A stretch of DNA of 64,000 bases from Plasmopara viticola (GCA_001695595.3 MBPM02000070.1:186001-250000), one strand, 5' to 3'. Positions 1 through 13,129 are shown, counted from the stretch's first letter. The notes: a model not told the origin generated them from the sequence alone. Program-made: numbers and translations.

Positions 1-3000
1 TTTCAGATTGGCTCAAGAGCAACCTCACAATTACAAAATTACATCATAACAAATGATTATTCAAGACGAAATATGGAAGCTGAACCACGGCAACCTCGCT
101 AGGACTTAAACATGCAATAGGCTACTTCCTCCCAAGTATAAACAGAAAAGAAAATTCACATTCGACCTAGAGAACGTCATCGGGTTCGAACAGCACCTCC
201 TCAAAGGAGGCGTGCAAGAATCTCCGGGTGAGCAACTACCACTATCTTCCGTCTTAACAGGACCACGCTTGCAAAAGATCGCACGTTGGTCCACCCATGA
301 CTTAGTAGATGCACCTCTTTCAGCCCCTCGTATTGTCGTTGTTTGTAGATCTACGAGTACTGACGGCACAATATGGCCGGTCTGTATAGGAATTGCTCCA
401 TGCAGTCGCCCCTATTTTATCATTTAGAATTGTCTAGGATTTACGAGCTCTGCATTTCTCTGCTCAGACTCTTGTTCAGCGGCAACAATCTTGAGCACCG
501 GAACAAGGCTATAACGCACATTTCCAAAATGCATGCACGAATGATAAAAAAGTCAAGAGAAACGTTCCTTCCGGTGAACATTGAATCTCTCCAACGTTCA
601 AACTTTCTTGCCTGCAAGCAAGGAAGGCGTGAGCTATATAAATAGCCTGAAAATTATAAATTTATGATTGCAGGACTAATTTTCAAACAAGTCAAGTGGA
701 CTGTACTACGGAACGGGATAAGCTCGCCTTGCACTCAAATATTTTATATGTGGGCTACGGTGTTAAGAAAGGCAATTAAAGTTGCTCTAGTAGCTACGCA
801 CAGGATCGCATCTCTGTAATACCTGGTAGGGGCGGTGCCCTATCTTATAGGTCATAAAGTAGTAGTTGTATCCGTAAATTCACAATCTTCGATGTTGCCA
901 CGCAAAACAGCACTCACAAATGAAATCTTGGTTCGTGTCCGTCTTAAAGGGGTTCGACGAAGTGGGCGTTTGTCTTGCCCATGGGCTGTGGCGCGTCGCT
1001 GGCAAAAGCCATGCCTCAAGGTTATGAAAGTGCTGGTCGCTAATGGGGCGGTCGTCCCTTCTCTGTAACGCAGAGATCTCGTTATAGACGCACTAATACA
1101 GAGCGAAGTGCATCTTATTGGCTCCAAGGTTTTTTTTAATCATCGATTCCAGAGAAAAGTGGTCAAAACAACCCATTTGCCTTGATGAATGGCAGGATGG
1201 TTACCATGCCTTTCATGTTGTTTCTTGCGTGGTAATAACGTCTGAAGTATGCGTTTTCGTACTAACCAGATAACAAGTTTAACCCCAGAAATAGAAAAAA
1301 GGTCTATCGACAAAAGAACCATGGTCGGCATAAAATTGATTGCCGATCAATAGCCTCTGATGTGTTTTTGTGACAGGCTTAGATCCCAGATTTGAGCGAC
1401 CTGTATCTCAAAGTATGCATCTAAGAGTAGATAAACAATATGTGCAATTACAAATTAAATCTGGCAGATCCACCCCGCTTCGTTCTTCCGAGCGGTAAGA
1501 ACTTGATTTACGATATGAATCTAGAGGCATATGATGCTTCAATGGCCGGTCATTTACACTCCGGACACAATGATTCCGAATAAAGATAAGCTATTTGTCA
1601 CTGCGTTTTAGCATAGGCTGTTCCGTCTATTGGAAGCCCGTATGATATTGTCTACAGCAGACCACCCATAGAGATTTGATCAGACGAAATACACAAATCG
1701 CACACGTTTCGCAGTATTTGCGCTATGAGCCTTCATGTGAGCCAATAATGGTTGTCCATTAGTATGCGATTTTTCTTAATCTGTCGAGGTACGAGAGATG
1801 GAGGACAATTTTGTGATCTTTGGTTGCTAAAAAAGCACAAGGACTGATAAAGTATGGTATCGAAACAGCAAGCAGCCTTGCTCCTGAATCGTGTCTTTGG
1901 ATAGCATGAACTTACAGGGTCGTGTGACGTTGACCAAGACCCAGCAGAACTAGCTATTGGTAAGGGTGACGGCAGCTACGAATCATATTGTGACAGGCTC
2001 AACGGTCCTTTCTTTCTTATGTCCATCTTCTGTTCTCCACGCATTCCTTAATGGTAGGGAATGGATTTGCTAGACCAGAATGACCATATAATACGCAGTA
2101 GAATTAATACAAAATTAGCAATAAAGCATTAATTGCTTCTTGTTCTAGATCCTTATGATCTTTGGACAGTCGTCACGGTGCGGTTCCAGTGGATCACTCA
2201 TCTTTTGTGAGGGGAATGATTCCGCCACCAATCCAGAAGCTCTTCGAATTTGCATAATTGCTTCTGTTTCAAAGTACACAGCAAAAACGACCGGTAACCT
2301 TTGCGAACGAGTAGATCCAACTAGACCGGTTTCGTATTTTTATACAAAAAGCAGTTGCGTTTGAGAGACCGAACGCTTGCGTATGAAATTGCTCTCAAGA
2401 TTGGTCTTCGTGGTCAAGCCGCGGATTTCTTACCGGACCGTTATGTTCCGGAGGATGATTCCGACTCATTTGACCATGTGACGCATATTTTTGTTGTCGG
2501 ATCTACCGTCGCACGTCTCAGTGAAAGGTTTTTAAATTGTGTTGAGCTCTCTTAAGTGAACTCCAGGATCGGCTGGCCGCTCAGAGAGCACACCATTATG
2601 AACAACAGCTCTGTTGCCTTACGTCTATTGCCGTGGTGGCAATTAGCTCTATCAACTACCGTATATATGTTTGCCTTACTAACACAGCCGAGTGCAGGGC
2701 AACGATTTGAATAAAAGCTTAGGTCCCATATGAGGTCGAAGTCTAAGGAATGTGAAGCCTCTCGAGACGTAAGTATACGTTCTCTATGTAAGCACTCCAC
2801 CCACATCTAGCATCTCATTAATATATTCGTCTTGTACCATATCTGATGTGCCTTTAGTTTAAATTGTGCAGAGCCACACAGTCGTGCCTTTTTTAAGGCT
2901 TATAGCAAAATGTCGACGGTAAGTACACTTAGAGCTTATTTATCGCTGGATGGCCGGAAGGCACACGCTTGGGTGTATTGCTAGTCAGATACGAGCTACA

Positions 3001-3240
3001 CAACCAGCCTAGTGAAACAAAATTGTAGGTCTAGAGTGGAACTTAGTCGAATGAAGGTGCAAAAAACAGAAGGAGTCAGCAGGCGGCTTTTAAACAGGAT
3101 AATGAGACATGCCTGTCGCGCGAATATCACAAAATGAGTTGACCAACATCAGAAAGTCGTTGATAGTGGAAATGTTTCCTCAATCATTCTTATACTATTG
3201 TACGAAGCATCACACTGATACTCCCTGATTACGAGTCTAA
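1..3240 (+). repeat. Decayed LTR-retroelement block G, copy 1
   Basis: No intact gene. The block aligns by eye, in the same order, with 27,180-31,100, 38,150-40,700 and, inverted, 16,700-19,100. Examples are 190-370 against 27,255-27,470 and 38,215-38,400, and 2,610-2,760 against 30,410-30,550. The copies at 28,960-29,400 and 39,900-40,150 keep Ty3/gypsy integrase traces; this copy seems to have lost that part between about 1,900 and 2,140. All reading frames are short and interrupted. Classification as gypsy-derived is inferred from the better-preserved copies. Confidence 0.55.
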
Positions 3241-5020
3241 CGATCTTACTGTAGTCGAAGGAGACTCCAAGCTAAGCTGAAGGCATAGCTCAGTCAGAAA
3301 GGTTCAAGTGATAAAGGAGCCGAATAAAAAAAGGAAAACAAGAGACACAAGACAAGATTCTGGGTATGTTTCTTGGATCTGTGGATTTGAATTATAGACC
3401 AGAAACCTCACCGAGTCTACATCTCCACGTTTTTAAATGCGTTCATCAGTATTTTTTATGGGGCTCAGGCAATATTAAAACTGGCTAATGAACGCGTTTA
3501 AGAACGTGGAGACGACTTAAGCGTCACGCACAGATTTCCGCATCAGCGTGTGGTACGACGAATGTATCGTATGTAGGTGCATGCAGTGCCAGTATGGGGT
3601 ATAAGCGTATCAGATACAAACCACAGAAGGCTTGGCCATTAGATAGAAGAAACTGTTAGTAAATTTGATTCAGCTCCATGCCAACTCATCGTGCGGATTA
3701 AATGGATGTAGTAACATCTAAATCGACATTTTAGAGCATCATATCACGGAAATGTCGAAAAGGTTTTGCAAATAACAAGTGTAAGGTTGTTGAAGTAAAC
3801 AACTAAGGTTTGTGCACGCAATGAAGAAATTATGCACGCATTCGCGACAAGACAACACCGTCTAAAAGCAAGAACAAAAATTCCAGTGTCGAAATGCGGA
3901 AAAAATGACTGCTCATTGATTGCATTAAATTGCAGTCAAAAAGCGTGTACAGAAGCAAACATTTTTGCGGTGGACGATATCGTCCACTACGCAGATCCAG
4001 TAATGAGGATGTAGATGCTGTCAAGTCTACCTTTAGTAAGTATAGACTATTTGCCTCAAGCGAAAGGGCTAGTGCCTTTTGTGGAGTCCACAAAAATCGA
4101 TAAAGAACACGAGCCTGGAAAGAGACGTGGTAGAATGATCGACAAAAAGGACAGAGGTTAATAACGAAGTGCTACAACAAAGAGAAGGTTGGATGTCGGG
4201 AATTTGAGAGTAGTAAAAACAAAACGGCTGATGAGGGCTTTGTGTCGACAGTATAAAAAACAAGTTGGGTGAGTACCGGCAAGGTTACGAGTCAACTTAG
4301 GGCAAGAGATGTTAAATCATCAACGATGAATGAGGTCGCCACCAAGTAGGCGATATTTACTCATTAAAATTTACCACAATAAACGTATAGCGCCTCGTGG
4401 ATTATGATCATGGCTGTAGCGTGTTGCTAGTGATGATATCAATCGGCAAGAGTTTTTTTTTAGTGTGTTTACAGAATGATCATCGTGCGAAACACTCATT
4501 CTATTCCATAATTAAAGAATCGCAAAATAGCGAGACGATTCGTTGGTTAATAGCGTATTACGTGAAAATGAAAACAAAATGCTTATAAGCATATACTGCT
4601 TTTTAACCGAAAATCTTTGTTAGAGGTTTATATCATGTCGAAAAAACAAAGAGACTTGTGCGCGATAATAACGATACGAGTCGACAGTCTTGAAAGATTA
4701 CGGGGAGGAACGCGCTAAATAACGCAGCTTGAGAATTTATTTGGTTAAACTTTAATGAACAAGAACGGCTTAGAAACAGGTACATGATAGACTTCGTTTA
4801 TCACAACACCTTTCAATGTAACTTTTTTTTTCGAAATAAACAAAGACAAGGCGGCGTTAGTGTACAAGCACCCCGTGAGCCAAGATTCAAGGCAGTTCAG
4901 TGTCGAACTCGTATTATTAAAGTTGTTGTAGGTGATGAGTCCACGTAACTGGACTCGTTCTGAAGGATCTTAGGTAACGCATAGTAAGTCAGAGCATTGA
5001 TCGTCTGCCCACTTTTTAAA
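3241..5020 (+). pseudogene. Retrotransposon gag-like relic (block H, copy 1)
   Basis: A degraded gag-like coding stretch. The best-kept part is at 3,961-4,010, reading VDDIVHYADP, and the equivalent appears at 41,090-41,130, 56,550-56,600 and, inverted, near 15,970. The upstream part encodes a charged, probably coiled-coil segment better kept at 31,080-31,310 and, inverted, 16,400-16,680. Stops and frameshifts are everywhere. It follows block G directly, as in the other three units. Gag assignment rests on resemblance to gag proteins of oomycete retroelements and is not certain. Confidence 0.45.
3422..3512. repeat. Imperfect hairpin inside gag relic
   Basis: Arms at 3,422-3,450 and 3,480-3,512 are inverted repeats with about three mismatches over 28 bp and a loop of roughly 30 bp. 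The paralogous sequence at 31,225-31,295 has the second arm but not the first, so the first arm looks like an inserted inverted copy of its neighbour. Confidence 0.6.
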
Positions 5021-7950
5021 TAGCAGCAGCAAATTTCTCGAGATGCTTATCATACTACTTTGACATATTTGCCTGCGATGAAAATTTGCTCTAAAATCTA
5101 CCAGTTTTAATTGGTAAATACATTTTTTTGCCGATCAAACTTATGATGGATATTTTATAATGTTCGAAAGCGCGTAGGTAGGTACACTAAGATTACCCCG
5201 CTTGTGTTAAGTTCTAAAGTAAGATTCCGCTATTAATTAGACTCATCTTGCCACCTAATGAAACCAGTGGAGCGTAATTGTTGCCATCCGCAAGGATAAA
5301 TGGTCTCAGCCCGACAATAAAGGCTTAAATATAAATTCAGTTGACATTTTTCCAGTGCATACTCCATGGCTAGTTATTTCTTAGCAGGACTGATATATCT
5401 CGTTCAGCAGCCTTAAATTATCCAAACTGAAACGATTTGACTCGAGTTTCAGTAGCGCACAATCATGGCATTGTCATAATTGTCACAAACTACTGAACTG
5501 AATTAACTTGCTCGGCAACGACGTTCGCAGCCGCGAAAGCGCCACATCATAGCTTTATTCTTTCTGGAGCACAGAGAAGCTGTACAGCCATAGGAATTAT
5601 CAATCTATCTTGGCAGACACTGACAGGCGCAATAAGGCCACACCTAAGCGTATGATCACTCTTTAGGAGCGCTGAGACGCTGTATGTCTAGATCCGTCCT
5701 TTCTATATCTCATAACGTTCACAGATGCGATGGAATAACAATTAAGATTATGCTATTAACAAAATTGAAAGCTGGATTTTCAAGCTGCATCCAATATTGT
5801 TCACACCTCGCAAGGCCTGCACAGCCATCACCGCATTTGTGAAAAAGGTCGGCTAGGCCTCACCACTTTTTCAAGCTTCACTCGAAAAAGTGTCGACGAA
5901 ATCTTTGTTTGTAGCCGTTTGAACGAAGTAAATCGACACGAGAAGCCCATATAGTTCATTAAACACAAATTTTAAAGTTATGAGGACCAATGAAGCTTAC
6001 AGCTGAGTCGACATATGTGTTTTTGCGAACAAATTTGTGACCAGATAGTTGATCGTTGCCTGGACGATAGAAACTTCTTGTAGCGTTACTATCCACTCGC
6101 ATTTGAAATGCCGTGCTGCTTCAGTTTAGTGCGCGTCACAAGGTGTACTAATCACCTTGATAGACATATCTTACTTCATCAGGCATGTTTGACTTCCTCA
6201 AACAAATTCAGTAGTTACCTACCAAATTTAGTGTACTCAACATAGCACCCAGACATGCTACTAAATAGCTCAATTTATTGATCAGATGGTGGTGTTGTTG
6301 CACTCTTGAATTTATTGCAAGCATTTTCTTAGCCACTTCCCGTTTAGCTTTGGAGGGCAGGAGTATGTGTAAAGTGCGGAATATTTTAAACATACACCAT
6401 GCAATTAATTGCCTTCGTGACATTTAAGTCATCAATGCCGGCATCACAACAGGCGTCTACAATATATAAGTCAAGTGTTTATCTTGCTGGCATGCAAACA
6501 GATGAGGTTCTTCAGGCGAAGTATGCAGCATGAACATTGCTTTTTACACTTTGGCAAAAAGTACTTACAAGCTTTACTTCGTAATGGGCTGCAAAATACG
6601 GTTACCGGTCAGCAAAGAAACACCCTACTGTACTAGCTCAAATAAATTTATCTTCTTTTTTCAACTTGCTTGTCGTGGTAGCTGATAATTAACGGTCTTA
6701 TATAGCTCTTTATCTCATGAGATTTCTGGTACTTAATTATCGTGCTCCATGAAGTAATACAGTCTTCACTTTTAAGATTGTAGGGTAGAATCTTCCTATA
6801 GAAGCATACAGGATTCTAATAAATTAAAGCAAACAATAAAAAATACCACTCCAATCATTCAGTAGGAACATCGCAATCAAAGAAAGTTAGGTGGTAGATC
6901 CCAGGAGAATAAAGAACAATATTGGAAAATGACAAACTACAACATGCAACGCACCAATAGTGAAAATGGCATAATTTTTTCTTCAAGACTTGATTGCTTC
7001 GAGCCATATACCTAAATGTTTGGCCGCAGTGCTGTATGTAATGACAAACCCCTAGGACTTTAGTCACAAGAGCGAAAGTCTCGTATTTCTCGAAATGAAT
7101 ATCTATTTGTCGCTACTGCTTTATTTTATCGTCTTGCATTTAAATGAGGATCTTTCCGTGCAATTACCATCCAGCACCAGCAACGCATAATCTTTCTCTA
7201 ACCTTTTTTATTTGTTATTGCTTCAAAGCTTAGTGAACATATTTGCAATGTTGTCTCGAGTCGGCACGTACTCTTTCTCGCTTGATCAATATCGCAATCC
7301 TTTTTCTCTTCTTAATGTTGCGCTTAACTCCCACGAAGCTGCCAGCATTAGTACAAACTTTGATTTGATCGAATTGTCGATCATTTACTATGCAACACTT
7401 TCAGCCCCTTCTCAATTATGTAGACAAAAGCACAATTTTCGACTCGAATGCAATAGCATTCCACTCGTTGCATCGTGTTAAAAGTTAAGTATGCCCTGTC
7501 AGCGTTAGCGTGATTTACATTGATGCACAAGTTTTAATTGTATACGTGGCACCATAGAGTTTGTCTTGCTGCTAGTGTAAACTTCGTACTCATTGACAAT
7601 GTCAGGATGTATACAATACAGACTTTAATTCGTATCAAAAGGATTTAGTATGGCGTAATGTTTTCAATCTATATCAGCTGGTAAGAAAAAGGCGCTCATG
7701 ATTTGTAGTAAGCGATTTTTGTCATTTGGTATCGTTTCGGGATTTTATTAAAAGTTGCCGTTTGCGATAAGCATGATAATTATCTCAGCTCGTAAGACAC
7801 TTTATTTCCAAAGGGAAATGTACTCGATCCCAAATCCATAAGAAAATGATTTGGTAATTTATACACAGCATCGTTTGATTTACTGGGTCATCGAAATCAT
7901 AATACTTTGTTGGTCAATAAGCCCAGACTAAAGCTCCACAGCAGAATCTC
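5021..7950 (-). mobile_element. Ty1/copia-derived relic
   Basis: This stretch is present in the H blocks at 5,021-7,950, 41,300-43,860 and 57,770-59,000 but absent from those at 14,640-16,690 and 31,400-32,560. Minus-strand translation of 7,205-7,275 reads EYVPTRDNIANMFTKL and then a stop, the typical C-terminal end of a copia RNase H domain. Equivalents lie at 43,230-43,300 and 58,440-58,500 on the same strand. The remainder has many stops and no other recognised domain. Long terminal repeats were not identified. Confidence 0.5.
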
Positions 7951-9400
7951 TTCGTTAATACCGTGGTATTTACTTTGATGCATACAGAAACAAAAAAAAT
8001 CATCGTCAGCGTTTGCAGGCTACTACATGTATATTGCAACTCCGTTCAAAGTAGTTTGAGGAAAGCTGTGCAAACAAAGATCGAGGGGGAAGTAGTTTTC
8101 CAACTTTCTCGCGAATCCTAAAAGCATTCGATTGAATCTGCACGGAGGCTTTTCAGATTTTCGACGCGATTTTTTGAGCCCCGCTATTCGCAATGTTATT
8201 GAATTTTTCAATCCTTAAAAAATTGTATTACGCTCGTCTGCACCACTAATTTGTCGACGTTTGGTTGCCGCCGCTACGTGTGCGATCGACGGATACCATT
8301 CGGGACTAAGCGTTCCAGGAGCCGATTGAGGGCACTCAAAGATCTACATGGTCCGCCTTTAAGGTCAGTGCCGATTATGTATTGATTCGCTATCAGCCTA
8401 CCGGAGCTTTAGTTCGACTGCCTTCGACATGTAAGAGTTCACGCATCGACAATATACGAAAGATAGACGAAAGAATTTAGGAGAGACTGATTTCATCACT
8501 TGGTAAGCCCGCGAACAACACTAGACGACGACGTTTACGCACAGATTATTCTGAAAGTACCATCTAAAGTGATATTGTGACTCTCAGCATAAAAGAGTCC
8601 TGAGGTGTCCCCAGCTCTTTTTCTAAAGCATTAACGGCGCTCTTTATTTAGTAAGGTGAGTTTGTGAGGCCATACAGTAATTGATCTCACAGCTACCGTC
8701 ATTACTCTTATAAAGCTGAAAGTCTGTGTATTTTAAAGGCTGTAATTTTGAGCAGCCGACCGAGTCTGGAACTTACGGCGAAAGTAAACGATTGGTGACG
8801 CAGCTCAGACACCTTTAACTAGGAAGCGCGGCGAGTATATCCGCCTGGAGAGGTCTTGGTTAGTATCGTCAAAAGAATTCGTCTCCTTTTTGAAATTCTG
8901 GGTCGCCTCGAAGAAGTTGTGGCCTGAACAACATGACTTACTTTGAGAGCAATTTTAGGCGCGTATATTTGTTCGTGTAAAAACCGCTGAACCTTATTGA
9001 GAGCTGTGACTCTGCGGTAAGAGCGAAATTTTTCGGCGTGATTCTAGTAAACAAAGTCAGCTGCGCTTTTGCGTAATTGAGTTAATGCACCTTCGTAAGC
9101 GCCGTGGACTACAAGCGAGCTGGCATTTATTCCTGCTTCCCAGAAAGTGTGGAAGCCTTTTAGAAGCTTTCGGCAAACTTGTAAAAATTGTGGAAGCCAC
9201 TTAAAAGCTTTCGGCAAAATTGCGGTTGCTAGCAGAGATCCGAATCTACTAGCACAGTTTTTGGTAATTTGTGGCATTTTAAACGCTCGTTGGGACTCGT
9301 GGACACGCCTGGAGCTTAAATGAAGTCTAGCTTGGCTTGATTGTCTCCAACCAATCGAGCGGTCAAATCGCATTCGGAGCATTTCGCAGACGCGACATAA
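7951..9400. repeat. Undeciphered repeat block K, copy 1
   Basis: No gene recognised. It matches 32,560-33,980 and, inverted, 13,531-14,760. For instance, 8,900-8,960 corresponds to 33,535-33,600 and to the reverse of about 13,920-13,980. A fragment recurs near 63,760-63,860. The block always lies between H and the effector 3' flank. It may be the 3' part of the H retroelement. Confidence 0.5.
9148..9222. repeat. 41-bp imperfect tandem duplication
   Basis: Two adjacent units, 9,148-9,188 and 9,189-9,222 onward, share the core GGAAGCC...AAGCTTTCGGCAAA with a few differences. They lie in non-coding block K. Confidence 0.7.
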
Positions 9401-10769
9401 TTTAAGCTGTTACGAGTGCCGTGTTCTTGTAGGCGCCGGGCTGTAACGAACTCTTATACTATAATTATGTTATACCGGTTTCTTAAGAATATCAAACCTG
9501 CTGCAACTTGATAATCGAAGCCCTTCAGCATTTTGTAGTATAATTCGTATATGAAAGAGCGATAACGCCATTTAGGTTAAGAGTATTAAAAAAGCTCCTG
9601 AACCATAATGAATTTTAAAACGCAACTACCAGGTGTCCTCAATCGCATTTCGTATTTTTTCCTTGTAAGCATGTACAACCTCAGTCGTGTACCTATTGGG
9701 CTTGAAGCCCACCGTTGCAATCAAATTAATTAGCGACGTCTAAGCCAAAGTGCTGTATGACTCTGACATTTTATACGGCCTCTGCGATTCTATTAAGCGC
9801 CCGGATATCAGAATCAGCAGCTTTATACATTACTATAATTTATCTTACCGTCTAAGTACAAATTGTAATGCCGTGCTTGATTTTGTTTCAGATTTATCTT
9901 TCAGCAGCCGGTGCAAGTACCATTAATCGTACGTGTTGTTACTGGATTCACTGCATTGGATGCGTGGACTGCGTCATCATGGCACAAAGTATAAGAATTG
10001 CAGCAAAAGTGACAAGAAAAAACCGTCGCGGCTTTTAGTTAAGAGTTGAGATAGTCGACAGCTGCACAAGCATCTGGTATTGCTGAAACGAAGAAATTAT
10101 TGGGTGTTGACGTCCTTGTTTGCGTAAATGCGTTTCATATGTACTGACATGCAAAGCATCACTAAGTAAAAAAATATGAGGTAAATACAAAACTTGACAA
10201 ACGTGGTTAGCTTTTCTTGAATTAAAAATGCATTGAGAAATGAATTTTTATTTTAAGATTGCTTTATAGGCACGCTACAGCACAAAGGAAACCGCAGAGT
10301 AGACCGCACGACTCGTAAAAGTTTACTCACCTGGAAAGCTCTACGGTCGATTTTGCAACAAATGAGGCAGAAAGGCCGAGTTTGAATAGATTACGTATTA
10401 AAGTCACCACTTTGTGGTATCTTCAAACACAAACAACAAGAATCTGTCATAGTCTATTATATAATGTTTTGTACAATCCATTCAGCAGAACAGCAGAGCG
10501 CATTATACCAAATGGGTTTCCTCTCTAATTTTCTTTTTGTACTTTCGATCGGTTTTGATTTGTCGAGTTGTCGATTTCATCTTTTTAATTAAGTTCATCC
10601 TTCGAGGGCACAACCAAAAGCGAGACACAGATTAAAAGAGTCGAAAAGAAACTGTGATGTATAATCTAGACTCAATTGTTAAAATCTTTTAGCTAGTTAG
10701 CATTGAGACCGGCAACCGATATATGCATAGAAGACGGATCACTTCGATGATCCTAGTATCCAACTGAAT
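9401..10769. repeat. 3' flank of LWY effector 1
   Basis: Intergenic, no gene seen. It is paralogous to 21,600-22,955 downstream of effector 2, to the partly inverted 33,980-34,858 beside effector 3, and to 60,940-63,530 beyond effector 4. An example is 10,430-10,510 against 22,610-22,690. This sequence is clearly more diverged between copies than the central part of the effector genes. Confidence 0.7.
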
Positions 10770-12476
10770 CTATCCTTGCGCTCTGGCATTGTGTTGCATC
10801 AATTTACAGGCTGATCTAACACGGGCGTCTTCATTTTGTAATTCCTCAACTATCGTCAGCCACGGAACGCTCAAATCTCGCAATTTTGTCTCCAAATAAG
10901 AAATGCCACGGATAATGGCACCTGTAATAGTCCTCTTTTCCACACGCCGATAATACGCCACGGAACCTTTGAACCAATTTTTATAATCCGAAACTTCAGC
11001 ATTGTTATCAATAAGGATATCCAAAAGCAAATTGGGTTCCCCTTCACGTTCTGGAAGTCTCAACATGGATGAGGAGTCAAAAAGGTACCGCACCATACTG
11101 TGTGCATACTTCTTTACGACGGGGCGCTGACTTGGTGTCAAATAGTCAATGCTGTCGGCTGTTTGCTCAAGCTCCAGAAAAAGCCAAACCACTTCATCAA
11201 ACGAATGCTTTTGGATCAGTAAATCAAACACGAGATCGCCATCAAACGGCATCGATTCCGCATGTAAAGCGGCAGACGAGATGAATTTAACGAACTCGAC
11301 AGAATTATGCGACGTAATCTTCTCGCCTAAAAGTCCATAGTAGAAAAACATGTTTTGAGGGAACCGCTGCCATATGTCCCGCACGTGCGCTGCAAGGTTC
11401 CCAGTGTGATATTCCACGTCTCCTAACACGTTCTCAACAACATTGGAATCGAACATTACCTTTGCACGCGGCGTTGACATTGTTGGCAGTTCCTTTTCGA
11501 TAAACCAGCCAATCTTAAATTTCAAAGTGCCTGAATTCAAGTACTTTTTAACGTATTGTAGCCACACAGTAAATAGAGTCACATCGTCAGTATCGATCAG
11601 AGCATTGCCATCTCCGAGATGCAAGACTACAAAAATAGTCTTTGGCGATATCTTCTTTCGTAGCCATTCATCAAGCACGAGATCTCTGGTCATTGGATCC
11701 GTGACCATGTACGCCAGCATTTCTGCAGCAAATTTGTTCATATTCGGGTCGTTTCGATAAGAGTCAAACAGTGACACCACTGGTACATACGGATTGAAGA
11801 GTATTTTGTCGCGGAGCGAGAGCGTCAGTTTTAAATTATTTTGGAGCTTAATTTGCTCAACCAGAAATTCCAAAAGTTCCTTGTTTTTAAATGCCGCGTA
11901 ATTCGAATCCATGCTGTCGATAAGCCTGTATTGCGTAATATAGTGAAACCACAAAATAAGTTTGGGTTCGTACTTCAATGTGATTAAGTCCGTGCTTTGA
12001 TGAACGACGCTTCCAAGTTCCAGGTACAAAAAAACAGTCTTTGGGTTGATATGATCCTGCAACCAACCGTAAGCTTCCCTCTCCATTAAATGCCAATAAT
12101 CATGGTTCACCATATCGAAAACATCTCTTACAATAGCCAGACTTTGCTTTTCCTTCAGTTTGTTCGACAACTTTTCAATCGTCTCGGCTTTATTTGTATT
12201 TAATTCAATCACGTGTACAGCCGATCGACTGAGGTAATCCACCAGTTCAGGTCCTCTCGCTTCATCGCTCTTGCCATTAAATGAGGCCTTGTCTCCGCCA
12301 TGCACCCCATCGATGCTTTCTGCTCTTGTTGGGTTCAACTTGGTCGTAGCTGCAGCGTTCGATGCGTCTGTTGTGTTCATCCTCTCAACGCGTCTTGTAT
12401 GCGAGGCAATACCAAAACAAACGCCAACATTTAAAAGAATGATGATAGCAGTACTTACGAAGATGAGGAAGCGCAT
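10770..12476 (-). CDS. Secreted LWY-type effector 1 (568 aa)
   Basis: Predicted host-translocated effector of the oomycete WY/LWY fold class; molecular target unknown. Residues 1-22 form a signal peptide ending near VCFG. No canonical RXLR follows; TRRVER lies at 27-32 and a dEER-like DEAR at 71-74. The rest is alpha-helical. Two modules carry the same signature W-L-(x)5-P-K-T-x-F-(x)3-L-x-L-G, at about 138-155 and 271-288, each followed by a second tryptophan helix (W176, W305), as expected for LWY tandem repeats. A more divergent third region runs to the end. The start is chosen because the signal peptide begins there. The frame is intact and has no intron. Effector 2 has the same length. 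Residues about 60-315 are nearly identical to effector 2, whereas both ends differ. The gene sits between paralogous flanks in a repeat-rich unit. Confidence 0.88.
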   Translation of the reverse strand: MRFLIFVSTAIIILLNVGVCFGIASHTRRVERMNTTDASNAAATTKLNPTRAESIDGVHGGDKASFNGKSDEARGPELVDYLSRSAVHVIELNTNKAETIEKLSNKLKEKQSLAIVRDVFDMVNHDYWHLMEREAYGWLQDHINPKTVFLYLELGSVVHQSTDLITLKYEPKLILWFHYITQYRLIDSMDSNYAAFKNKELLEFLVEQIKLQNNLKLTLSLRDKILFNPYVPVVSLFDSYRNDPNMNKFAAEMLAYMVTDPMTRDLVLDEWLRKKISPKTIFVVLHLGDGNALIDTDDVTLFTVWLQYVKKYLNSGTLKFKIGWFIEKELPTMSTPRAKVMFDSNVVENVLGDVEYHTGNLAAHVRDIWQRFPQNMFFYYGLLGEKITSHNSVEFVKFISSAALHAESMPFDGDLVFDLLIQKHSFDEVVWLFLELEQTADSIDYLTPSQRPVVKKYAHSMVRYLFDSSSMLRLPEREGEPNLLLDILIDNNAEVSDYKNWFKGSVAYYRRVEKRTITGAIIRGISYLETKLRDLSVPWLTIVEELQNEDARVRSACKLMQHNARAQG

Positions 12477-13129
12477 GCTTGGTCCTGGGACGTTGCAAGT
12501 CGAAGTGATTGTGACAAAAAAAACGCTTAGATTTCGGAACTAGTACGAAATAAAGGGCGACCAGACAGCAAAAAGGACGAGGTTGCATAGAAAAGGGGTC
12601 CAAATCCTCTATAGAATTTTCAGTCGACGAAGGTTTGACATTGATATAAGTCAGCCTTCAGGTATATTTCGCTTACGTAAGTAATTGTTGGTGCAGATTG
12701 TCGAACGACCACAGGTGATTTTGTGCGTTGTTTTTTTGCAAAAAGTTGCTACTGGAATATTAAGTGTGTCAAGTTTCAGGCGCGTAGTCGGCAAGGTGAC
12801 ATTGGTAGAACTTTAGCACAGACTCCACGTAAATTGCGCACGAAGAAGAGTCTAAACTGGCTAGACTTTTAAGACAGCGATTTCATTACCGTTATTCATG
12901 GTACAGATCAATTTGCAGCAACCCATTGCTAGACATACGGTGTAATTATTTCCCGCTTCTAAGTGTTTTCAACTTATGTCGAATATGTATTGCATAGACA
13001 GCAAAATGATAGTCACAAGAGAATTGGTACTCGATACAATCACTAGGTCAACACCGTAGGTCGATGCCTACGATTATCATACGTATCTGTTATTCAAATT
13101 ATATATGTATTGTAAAACAAGCTCATTTT
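12477..13129. promoter_or_regulatory. 5' flank / presumed promoter of effector 1
   Basis: Non-coding. Parts match the upstream regions of effector 2 (24,840-25,240) and effector 3 (36,560-36,900). A pogo-type terminus follows at 13,130, about 650 bp from the start codon; effectors 2 and 3 have one at a similar distance. No specific promoter element is claimed. Confidence 0.45.

Noticed and set aside
1..9382. Numerous isolated frames of 60-112 codons in blocks G, H and K
   Set aside because: They are not conserved between the paralogous blocks and show no domain.
11069..12543. Plus-strand frames opposite effector 1 (and equivalents opposite effectors 2 and 3)
   Set aside because: Antisense shadows of the conserved effector frame.
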